Positions 37,901 to 49,900 of a stretch of DNA of 64,000 nt are shown here, piece by piece. The DNA is from Bolinopsis microptera (lineage: Eukaryota > Ctenophora > Tentaculata > Lobata > Bolinopsidae), in NCBI RefSeq assembly GCF_026151205.1, contig NC_087073.1, forward strand, positions 14,467,837 through 14,531,836. The letters are read 5' to 3'. The notes below the pieces were generated by a model. That model saw nothing but the letters and a program-made list of their open reading frames with translations. It had not been told where the DNA came from and searched no databases. The stretch's first letter is position 1. Every line of letters starts with the position of its first letter. The position numbers and the translations under genes were made by a program.

Positions 37901-40900
37901 ACCGAGAATCTTTTGGATTCCTAAACTTCACAAGAATCCTTATAAGTCTAGATTTATAGCTGGGGCCAGTAAATGTACCACTAAGCAGATATCAGTTGTA
38001 GTCAACAAAGGGGTGGCAGACAACTGAACCCAATTGAACCTAGTTCCCACGCAGTTAACAGGCACCCAATCAGCTTAATTGGGTGACCAATCAGCTTAAA
38101 TCCCAAAACGACAACTGAACCTAGGTCATATCACAACTCCACCCCGGTAAAATATTAATACATTATACAATATACATGCTACATGAAGATTGAAGAGGTC
38201 TCCTCCTAGTCGTCGGAGTGGTCTGCATCACACACATCTCTTCTACGGTGTTCCACTAGTGTTAGAGCTAACTGTTTTACTGCGTCTCTGCTGATGTTAT
38301 CGACACCTGTCAGCCGCATCCTCGAGAACGCAGGCCATCCAGCCTTTACAGAGTCGTCCTCTCAGTCTCTTCCCATAGTTTGGTTTCTAATCCAGTAAAA
38401 AATTTGGAAACTGTGTCTCTGGCATTCTGACAACGTGTCCGTCTAGCTTTGAAATTTAGCCTTGTAGATACGGATCTTGATGGGCGTTCTTATAGTTCCA
38501 CTGTTTCATGTCTTCCAAAGCTGATGGAACGCACCATTAGCACGCTGGATACTTGGCTCATGTTACTCGCCAGAATTGTCCAACAATCACGAGCAGATAA
38601 GTCCGGATCTGCCAACCACTCCGAAGCACCAACCTCAACAGACCGAAATTATAGCACTAGAAACCAAGCAGCAGCTAAACTAGAACGGTATTTGGAAACC
38701 TGTTAAACTGTTAGTGATTTCTAGTGACGATTGGGTTCAGTTGTCGTTTCAAAGTTAATTAGGTAGTCTGATTGGGTTTATAATTATTTTCCCAAGCTAC
38801 CCTGTCTAGGAAAAGTCCAAATTGGGTTCAGTTGTCCGGTAGCCCAACAAAGCTTTAAAAGTTTTAAAAGAATACTTTTCCAAATACTGCAACTCTATCT
38901 ACAACAATACTGGAATTAACTGCGACTGGAGCATTAACAGCTCTAAACAGTTCCTGGAAAGGCTGCCTAGACTAGAGATTTTTAATATGCAGGTATACGA
39001 CTTTACCACTCTGTATACCAATCTAGACCTTCAGGTTGTACAGTCACTGCTTTTCGAGCTAATAGATCTCCTCTTTAGTAATACGAATAAATTTATTTGT
39101 GTTTCTCTGTATAAGAACAACAATTTTTTCTCTAAAAAGGAATATAACGGATACTTATGTTTTTCTGCTGATAAACTCAAAACAGCTATTACATTTATTC
39201 TGTTTAACACTTTTGTTTGTTTTGGGGATCAGATTTTAAGACAAACGAAAGGCATTCCCATGGGAGGGAATTCTAGTAGCCAGTTCGCTGATCTTTCGCT
39301 AGGGAAGTGTGAATTCAACTACATGACACGCCTAATCAAAGAAAAGAAGTTCGGTCTCGCTAAGCTCCTCTCAAGAAACTGCAGATATGTCGACGACCTC
39401 AACACCATGAACTATTTGCATTTCTCTAACCTAATCAGGTCCATTTATCCACCTGACCTGCTTATGGAGAGGAGTGGTGACGACAATAAGTCCGTAAACT
39501 ATCTCGACATCAACATCTCGATGAATAACTCCGGACACGTCGCCACCAAGCTTTACAACAAACTTGATGACTTCAACTTTCCTGTGGTCATGTACACCTT
39601 TCCTAACAGTAATATTTCCTCTTCTGTTGGTTATAATGTTTTTTACGGTCAGGTCCTTCGTTACTCTTCCATTATCTCTGACCTTGATTCTTTTCTGTGT
39701 TCTACCAACACCCTTTATAGGACACTTCTTTCAAGATGTTATAATGACAGACTCCTGAAGAGTAAATTCAGAAAGCTTCTGAAAGACCGACCTAGTATTC
39801 TATACAAATACAGTATACTTGATGTCAGCGACATCCTTGACATCACATTTAACGTGAACAGGTGATCACTGACGAGTGATTGCTAGGGGGTCTTGGCACA
39901 TTAAACCGGTACAGGTATTAAACCCCCGAAACCGGTGTGCCAAGTCATCTGCTGATGATGTTCACATAACATTATTTCCTCTCTCCTTTATTCCTTCCGT
40001 CTTTTCTTAAACTTACAGTTCAGTTACTTTATTTCACCAGGTCTACCTAAGGATCAATTATTCTTTGGTGGGGTTTCACTTCTGGTATTGGCTTCATTCC
40101 CGTTCCTTTTCCTTATTCTTTATACTTATTTTTTATATAGTTTAATGAGAATGGGATAGTTATTCTGACGAAGCCAATAAGAAAATATTTGTTAAATCGG
40201 CCGTTGGTAAGTGGTTTAATTGATTGGTTTTGTAACCCAAATGTGATACTAAAGTGTCTCACTTTATCTCTCACACTCACTCTCTCAGTCTCTCTCTCCC
40301 CATTTACAGGTCCCCTAATTACTGCTTTGTACATAATTAGGTAAATTGGCAGTGGAGCCTATTAAGTATTACTATTGGATACGTATTGCGTGTTGGGCGC
40401 TCAGAATTAAATTTTCTCTAATGGGACCGGTTTCAACTGAGTAAGTTCATACTTTTGCACAATTGTAACCTTAGCACTGTTTATACTTTTGCAATTCAAC
40501 TGCGATAGTGAAGTCCTGGCCGTAGGCACGGGTTACACTAGTAATACAATAATCCTCCTACCATCAATATGATATCTGAGTTAAGACTTTCTTCTAACTA
40601 TATGCTAATAGTTGAGGTATAAAGATATTATGTGCCAATAGCCAGCGTAACAGCACCCCTCCTATACTTACCTTATCCGATAATACCTATTGCCGAACAA
40701 GTTACCTGAAACACAAATGCCTTGGGCTCCACTCTCAGTGAACTGACCTGATGTACAGATGGGCGGGTCCCCGGAAAACTCCCTCTCTCCTGAACACACC
40801 ACCACATCTCCCCCACTGTTGATAAAACCAGGACTGCAGTTCACAGTTACTATTGTACTGTGTTGTATTGGGAACTTGGTGGGAGTTGTCACGTGATGCC

Positions 40901-43900
40901 ACGTGCTCGGCAGTCCTGTGCAGTCTGAAACATATGTATATTGGATTGTATTCGAAACCGCTGCGTCGTGAAGATTAATTAATCTAAACTTAACCCAAGC
41001 AGTTGCCAACTCAATAACAGATCAATTAAGGAATCATACCTGGTATCTTGGTACCAAAACATGACTTGTAAGCTGTTGACCAGCCAGACCGGGACGTGAT
41101 GTCTGTGACTGTTACTCTAAAACACTCCCTGTAGGCCCAGTGAACTGGGCTTATAGCCACTGCTAGACAACGTTCTTCTTCATTACACCAACTTATACAG
41201 TCGTCATTGTTGACTAGTTCTTTCTGTCCGATTTTGTTAGAGTCATCGAAGCTACCCGTGTTACTTTGCCAGCAACCTGGACCAGAGGGAAAGGGTTTTA
41301 ATTCTTGGTGCTTCGTTAAATCTGATAAGCGGCAATCATTCATCACGATAAGTTTAGTTATGTATTCAAAATCATTCAAAATTAGATTAGGGTTAAGAAT
41401 GAAATTTGAGATCTTACTTTGTGTTGCTGAGTGCAGTAAGCACACAGTGAAAACGATAGCAAGCTTCATGGCCGAACAGTGAACATTAAGCTGAAATCAA
41501 TTACAAGGATTAAGACCGATCTCGACTCGGTTTTCTTTTCCGGTTCAGTGCGTACGATTAATAGATGTATTATATATCATGTAACCAATAACGAGTTTTG
41601 TTACATTTACATTAACTAATGTACATGTACTATCATAAACTTTAAAGTATTTCGATATTACAAAAATAGCACAAAACCCTAAAATAACCCTACAAAATCA
41701 ACCCTAAAATTATTGAGGTCGAAGTAAGGTAAAAATTCAAACAACAAAACCATATTTAAAAACTACGTTTACTACTAATACATAATTAATGTACAAAATT
41801 AGAGTTCAACAAGAAGTGCTGACAATCTTTTATCCTAATTTATACGGTTTAGATTAAATTACTGAATATTATTCTCGTCCGTCTCGGACAAGCGACAACC
41901 TTCTACGTAACTCTTCAACAAATGGTCATCTAATTTTGAAGCGGTCCTTTTTGTTCGTGTATTGTAAAGAGTAGACTTCGTTAGTTGTCAAGTCAGAATT
42001 GCGTGAGTCACGTGACATTTGGACCTATTTTTATTGGCCTATAGCCAACAGATGGTCTAGATTTTGTTGCAGTTTAAGACAAGGTTTAGTTTAATTCAAT
42101 AAAGTTAATATGAGAGAGCAAGTGAGTGTGACGTGAAGATGAAGAGTGTTGGTAGGTTCCTGATACCTACAAACCCATAGACGTACCACTATAATGACTT
42201 GCGATAATCAGTAGTCAATGACCTACTAATGCTACTAATGTTATTAATATATTAGTATTGTTAGGATGGAATGTACTCATCAGTTTCTCTTGTGAATCGC
42301 TTAACTGGTCAATATAGGACTGATGAGCTACTGTTTTCCTGGCTAGACATCATGCCTTATAGTTATACAAATTACAATATACACTATGTTTTATTTACGG
42401 GAGGGGATATTTTATGCAAATGTTCCAGGTTTGTGACCAATCATTACTGATAATTATCCGTCCGACCTTGTCTCAAACCCAATAACATAACAACATTTAA
42501 ACACAGTTTAAAGCAGACTGGTAAAAACACGAAACATGTTCAAAATCAGTTACTATTAATTAGGTAGCAATAAGCTCGTAAAACAAGAATATCGATATGT
42601 GTTATGCCAGGCAACAATCCTACCTCTCCCCTAGTATCAAGTGTAAATCACGTTTTTATGAGTCACACCGTCACGGGGTCTGGATAGTCACTACCCGGTA
42701 CCGAGCACAGACTGTGCTCTAAATCAAATATCTGGACGATAATGATCAATTACTAATTAGTTCTGTGTCTAATGGATAATAGATGTATCGGTAATAAAGA
42801 GTTCTCATTCTTCTACTGGTAAAAGGCTTGAATTTTAAAAGATTGCGCCAATACGTACATTTTATTTCGTAAGGGCTACTAGAAAGCCTTATGTCACAGG
42901 AAGGAGCTAACCGCATTCTTAGATAATCTATTCAAATTTTACAGACCCAAAAAAATTCATCAAAACCAAAATATGGCCGATTAAACGCACTGAACGCACT
43001 GATCACACCATCTCTGGTAGTGATGCCACACAGAGCACACCATCTCTGGTAGTGATGCCACACAGAGCACACCATCTCTGGTAGTGATGCCACACAGAGC
43101 ACACCATCTCTGGTAGTGATACCACACAGAGCACACCATCTCTGGTAGTGATGCCACACAGAGCGGCAACACTGAACCATGGTAAGAAGGAGTATGTCCT
43201 GAGATAAAAAGGCTTACCGGCTAGACTTTGTGACTATGAATGATTCAAAATGTTGAAAGCTTCACACGAGCGTGGCTCTATCAATCAATTATGTAGATTT
43301 ATCATTGTCATCCGGGCACAACTCAGAGAACCAGCCGACTCTAAATTAACCCTAAGTCTGCATTATTCTCTGTAGTTCACAAGAAACCGCTCTAAGTGGC
43401 AACTTCTAAACGGTTATCTAGGTAGTTTCCGTTCCATTGCCCTCGTGTCCTATGACATTAGAACATTAGTTATGAGGCTGCAGTGCACCTATTTGCGCTC
43501 TCGTGATAATAGCAATAACAGCACTTTATAATACAAGATATCTCGGCTTCAGAAGAAGCTAAATGCTCAACTTGGACATTTAAATTTTCAAAATGATCAC
43601 ATTGAGTCGGGTAGAGCATAATGTCAAAGTTCTCAGTCATTAGTCCTCGGATCGCTGAGTTATTAGGCCAAAAACCATTTTTACACTGTCGCGTGTTGCG
43701 ACTACAGCACTTCCAATCAAAATAACTCGGTTTCTGATTGGAGTTAAGAGCTTAAATCGGGCAGTAAAATGATCATACTGAGTACAGTGGGGTTAAGCCT
43801 AGTTTCAACGTCCTCAGGCATCAAGCTGTCAAGTTAATAGACCAAAAGCTTGCAAATAGACCAAAAGCTTGTAAATTTCACCATCTAGAAAAGCCAGTTT

Positions 43901-46900
43901 TTGTCAAAGCAACAGCTCCAAGTTGGCGTTTTCAATAATGCAACACGAGAAATCTCGCTGTTAGGGTAGGCGAGGCTATGATATTATTATGCTAATCCCC
44001 TGGGGCTCTTAGTATAATAAGTGTGGGATAATAAGCGTAAAGAGGGCAGCCAGGAATCTTCATTGCCTTCAAACCTTTTGTTTCACACATTTTCTGGCCT
44101 CACGAGTTCTTTGATTAGCCTAGAACACCAGATAATTTTCAACAATTTGGTGACTCGTATACGGTTCTTACAACCACTCTGAATATTAAACGCTTTCAAG
44201 CTCCTGTATGTCACTTATCTTGGAGGGGTGCCAGTAGGCCACCAATCCGTGACATGTGTAGTTATAGATAATATTGGTTCTAAGTTTAGATATGTGAAAC
44301 TGCTTGTTCCTACGATTATAAGACGCACCCTGTGATTCAGATTCCTAACATACCGTATCAAATAGTTAATACAGACTGCTGAATCTCTAGTTTGTCTAAA
44401 TCATGGCCACCCACAGGGTCAGTATTCCCCAGTTTACAATCATTATTCTGCGGACATGGTCTATTATAAGCCAACTGATAATTACCCGAAAGCCGAGTTA
44501 AGATGAGCTTGAATCTTCAGAAAACGAGTATGGTTTTCTGATAGCATGTAAATTGCGCTGTTCGTGCGTGCTGAGTGAAAATGAGTGTGGTTTGTTAGTT
44601 GTTTTTGTACTGTGGAGTGAAGAGTGACAAGTATAATCCAAACTTATTATAATATGTTGATTTAATCTAATAATTTAGATAAATTTACAACCATGATCAA
44701 CTCCAAATAAAATAAACAATTAACACGTGTATATTACAGATCTACAGCCCAGCGTTCTACGTAGCTGTGGACCACAACAGACAAGTTATCATAGTAACAA
44801 TCAGAGGGACCCTCTCACTGCAGGTTAGCTGGTGTTTTAAACCTATTATTGATTGCCATTTTCGGCAATTTTTTGACCAATTATGACTAAACATATTTTA
44901 CATATTTTGTCAGATTCATTAGCATATTCCGTTTTTCACTGAGTAATGACAGACATTCTCATTCGTCACAGTTTAAAACCACATTTGCTGGCCAGGTAAT
45001 GGTCAATGAGTTATGATCAGAGTTTTTCAGCCGGTGGTTTTGCCCCGGCACTTTGACACAGTTAATCCTGTGCCCCAGTAGGTAAGGTTTCGGGTAAGAG
45101 TAAAGATTTGTTTTTACCTTTATTGGGGCACGAGGTTCTTGCGCAGAACATAGTGGACTGTATGATCCTATATATCCTATAAATCCTATACATAATGTAT
45201 GTATAATCCTGAATTTCTCCCCAGGATGTTATCACAGACATGGTATGTGAACCACAGGACATACCAGGAAATCCCGGACTACTAGCACACAGGGGAATGG
45301 TGTTATCTGCTTCCAACATTATAACTATTCTAGAGACTGATAGGGTTCTGGAGAAAGCTTTCAGTTTGTATCCGGTAAGTTGTGAGATGTAAGTTGTACA
45401 CATACTGCCAACTTTAACTTTTAGTACTGATAGTTTTCCACTCAGTTGTTTGCAATATGTACTTCCTGAACATCAGGATTCAGGAAGTACATATTGCTTC
45501 AAATTTTTTGGATCAGGGTGTCTTCCACGAACAGTTTATGGTGTACTTAAGCATGACTTAAGTACAAATTTAAGTACAACCCTTCGTTTGTCGTCCACGA
45601 ACTGAGTCTTAAGTACAAATTTTTGCTTAAGTCGCATGATTTAAGTTCCTACTTAAATATTTAAGTACGACTTTGGGAGTTAAACTTAGCGTGCACTTAA
45701 AGTTGCGTTAGCCTCCATATATGGTGCGTGTTGGAAGCGTAATTGTAATCGATACTTACTTAAGCCCCAAATTTACTTAAGAGTGGACTTAAATCAGGCA
45801 GATTTAAGTAAAAAGTTAAGACCAGTCCAAACCGCACTTAAGCTGTACTTAAGTCGAACTTAAATGTAAAATCGGATTTTGTGATCACTAAAATAGTGAT
45901 TGAGGAACAGCAAACAGTTTCGAGGGTTTTAAAAACATATAAACCGTAAATTTTGAGTGTTTTTCAATAAGCTGAAGGGCTTAGTAACAGTTATCTTCAG
46001 TCATTATTTAGATGAACGAATCAATGACACATGTGTTCTAGCTTCCTGTCCCAATTTCAGAGCCTCAATTTTCACTGATGTCCTCGCAATGTCTGTATCT
46101 ACTATCTACAGGGTAGTCCATATTCCTAGATCTGCAGTAATTATGCAGGAGTAGGACCATACAACTAAATATGATATTACATGCGGTACAATATTGCACC
46201 ACCTGTCTTCTTGCAGAGACACCTAAACCTCGATTTCAGGACACCAATGGCCCTTTCTACAGTACATCTGCACTTTTTGTGTGCAACATTGTACCGTTTC
46301 TCTTTCGGAGTGAGATTTTCTTCAAGCAGTGGAACCATCATGATTTCTCGCTGGCCGTACCCCGAATCACCAAGAAGCTAACCCTTATTATAGTTTGGCC
46401 CTTGGCTCTTGACAAAATCTTCGATCAAGGTCTTAACCCCACTTAATTTCCAAATGGCTGAATCATGGATACTACCGGGCCAACGCACAACAGCGTCAGA
46501 AATTGCTCATTGATGTCACATATAACATGACAGTTGATAGCATGTCCCTCTTCCAAATAACTGGAAATGACATAATCAATAATACTAATAGAACCTGCCG
46601 CCTGGGTGTGCTCAATTTGGTTCCTACTTGCTATCACACCATTGGTTAGTGTGACCTGCGTTACCTCAGTCACGTGACAGTTAAGTACTCTGCATGATAC
46701 CCGTTCGTGGACGACAGGTTTGTCCTAAATTTGTGTTTGCTTAAGTGTCTCTAGTTTCGTGGACAGCAGAAATTGTCGTACTTAAGCTAAGTGCGAACTT
46801 AGCTTAAGTTCAAAAGAGTTAAGTACAAGTTTCGTGGAGGAGGCCCAGCGCAAACTGGTATAGTAATTCTACCTCTCTCTAAATATGCTAAATATGCTAA

Positions 46901-49900
46901 ATATGCTAAATATGCTAAATATGCTAAATATTCTAAATATGCCAGGAGTTCCAGCTGCTGGTACTAGGACACTCCCTGGGAGCGGGAGCTGCGACCCTGC
47001 TCAGTTTCATGCTCAGAGACCGCTACCCCACTCTCCGGTGTTTTGCATACGGTCCGCCCGGTGGACTTCTCAGGTAACAGGGCTCCTTTGTGAGGGGGTA
47101 ATTGTTCTGGTCTCCTGGTTATTATTGTGGGAGTAATGTTCTGTGATCACAGTGCGCGCTATTGTCATCTTATATAGATGTGGGATCATGTGGGCACTGG
47201 TTTTGTAAAACTGGATGTCGGTGTCCTTGGCTCTGATATTGATTATAATTATTGACTGCCCTAATTTGAGTAATTCTCGTATCTCACGGTTATCTCCACT
47301 GGGGATATCATGAGTTATGTTATAAGATTATAGAGTGACATATCTTTGAAATATTAAAACTGTTCAGCGAAGAAGCAGCGGAAGAGTCTAAGAAGTTTGT
47401 GGTATCGACTGTGGTTAACAAGGAGTTTGCAACCAGGCTCAGTATAAATAGCATCGTGCAACTCAGAGACAGCGTTCTCTCTGCTATTCAGATCAACCAT
47501 AGATCCAAGGTGGGCTTTTTAATGGTTGAGATTTTATTTTGAATTTAAGGAGAGATTTTCTGCGGGTTGGACTTGAATCATAAAAACGCTTATATAATTT
47601 GATTCATAAAGACAAATAGAATTAAACAAATACTGTACCATAAATAATCTCAATCATGCAAACATGCTTTCGTCACCTTACTCTAAAATACATAAAGATC
47701 AATCATTTTAAAATTGGGGAAAATTTAAACATTATCAATCTTAAGGTTGGAAGTTGGATCGCCCTAGAAGCAACGCTCGAATTTCCAAATTATCCCAAAT
47801 AACCAACTTCATAGTTGCTACGGAAAGCTGACTTTCTGACAAGCTAACCGACTGACTAGCTTACTAAAATTTAGTTAATCAACTTATTAGCTAATTAGCT
47901 ACCGTACAAACTACAACTCCACGTCATCCGCATCATTGGATCTGAGTTTCTGATAGACAGGTCTATCACTGCCTGAACCGGTGGTACCACCCTTTCCAGC
48001 GTCTAATCCCAAACAGTCTGATAGTTCTAATGACACCGTATTGTAATGGTGACACTCGTTTGTTATTCTGTGAACACGGGAGTATTGAACTGGCGGCTGG
48101 AAGCTGGGTGGTGCTGGCGGCGAGAACGGGTTCTTCTTCGCTTTGTTTAGCTTTCTCTTGAGACTCCTTGCTAAGTTGAAGAAGAATATATTAGAGATAA
48201 TGGATGAGAGCAGCATGGCTGAGAGGACGCCCAGGATTAACAGAAGTAGGTTCATATCAACCTTCTCCTCTTCTTGGTATGACCCGTCCTCTGCCTCTTC
48301 ATCGTCTGATACTGAGTTGTTATAGTTTATACTGGTTGTAATAACGGAGCTACTGGTGGAGAACTCCGTCTTAATTCCACAAGTACAGGAACATCTTATT
48401 GTCTTGGCGTCCATCTGCCAGATAAAGTCCGGTACGTTTATTTCTGTGGTTCCCGTTGCCATGGCAACTGTTCCTTTAGAACCCGCTGAAATTGTCATGT
48501 TACACTTCACTACACTCAGATCATTAGACACGACTGAGCATTTTGAGCTTTCAGTTTTCTGGAATCTGAATACCAGTTTTGGGGGGTCTATGTAGTTGAT
48601 ACTCTGGGTGATGCAATCAGCAGAAGGCTGAGCTGAATACACGCTGAACTCTGTTTGTGGTAGCAGCGTAAATGTCTCAGAGACCTTGTTCGTGGTCCTG
48701 GTGAGCTCATGTGTCGTGGCCTGGAGACGCTGACCACACTCGGTCGCCTCGCCCCGCCACAACCTCACCTCCCTCCCTGCTACCACCGTCACCACCAGTC
48801 CCAAACACTCCACCTCTGAACCTACCTCCAGGTCCATGCTCCTAGCGTTGGTTACCTGCTCATCGTGTGGGAATTTTATGGGAGTCAGCCCGCTCTTACA
48901 CTTCCACTCAGGGAGTGGGTGCTGGTCTGAGCTGAAGATTTGCTTAAACTGGGCACTGAGAGGGTCGTTGTAGCTCTCCGAGGGGAGTCTGACTATGATG
49001 AAGTAAGGAGGCTCGGTTAGTACTATTTTTGTTATGACGAGAAGACACAAGGTTATCGTAAGAGCTTGCATCAATTTATCATCTGATTGATAAATATGTT
49101 AAGGGAAACACTTAATAAAACAAAATGAGTTCAGAAGTAAAGAAGCAAGATCAAGTAAAATAGATCGGGAATGAACTTTGACCTTACAAACTACCAATAG
49201 ATAGATCCGAATATAAATACTCAACTATATTCCCGACCGGTATAATGGGAGCTATACAAATCTAAACGATCAGGGTAAGTCTAAGAGAGCGAATATACGT
49301 ACAATAAGTTATACGGAACTATTAGAGACTGCGTACTGTAATCCATTACAGAGACCATTCTCCGCTCTATCGATCAAACATCCAGGATAAACAAAGAACC
49401 GATATAAAGAAAGTATTCAAACAGGAGGATGATAATAATAAGTACTCTAACAGTAGTGATATATATATTGTAATGATATATGACCTCTTTAAACGTTGTC
49501 CCAGCAGACCGACGCTGTACCTGTCCGACATAACAAAACGCTAGCTCTAATTTTATGCTGCTTTTATTGTTTGACCTCTGCTAATCGATCTCGTGTGAGA
49601 ACTGAGAGTTGTGAGAAATAAGACAGTGTTTTGAAACAAAAGCAGCTCTGAAAAGGAGCTGTTCGTTTAATGGCTTTGACTGTTCTACGCGGTATTGTGC
49701 AATACAGTTTACGTGTTTAAGTATCGGTAACTAAGATAACATAATCAGCCCCATTACGAGGTCCTTATATTTAAATTATTCTAATCGAAGCAAAACGAAT
49801 TTCTAAAAAATGAGAGTCTGAATGAGCACGTAGAACATATCACGGGCAGAGAGAAGAAAGAGCCTAACTTTTATTGCAGCGCGTTGTATAATAGGGACCT

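Noticed and set aside
39869-39963. A hammerhead ribozyme as a firm feature
   Set aside because: Core words are in the right order, but helix II has about ten unpaired bases on one side, helix III is only two pairs, and a more stable competing hairpin exists.
42932-43180. Repeated peptide (ITTRDGVLCVASLPEM)
   Set aside because: It is a 32-bp minisatellite read in frame, with no start, signal or flanking exon support.
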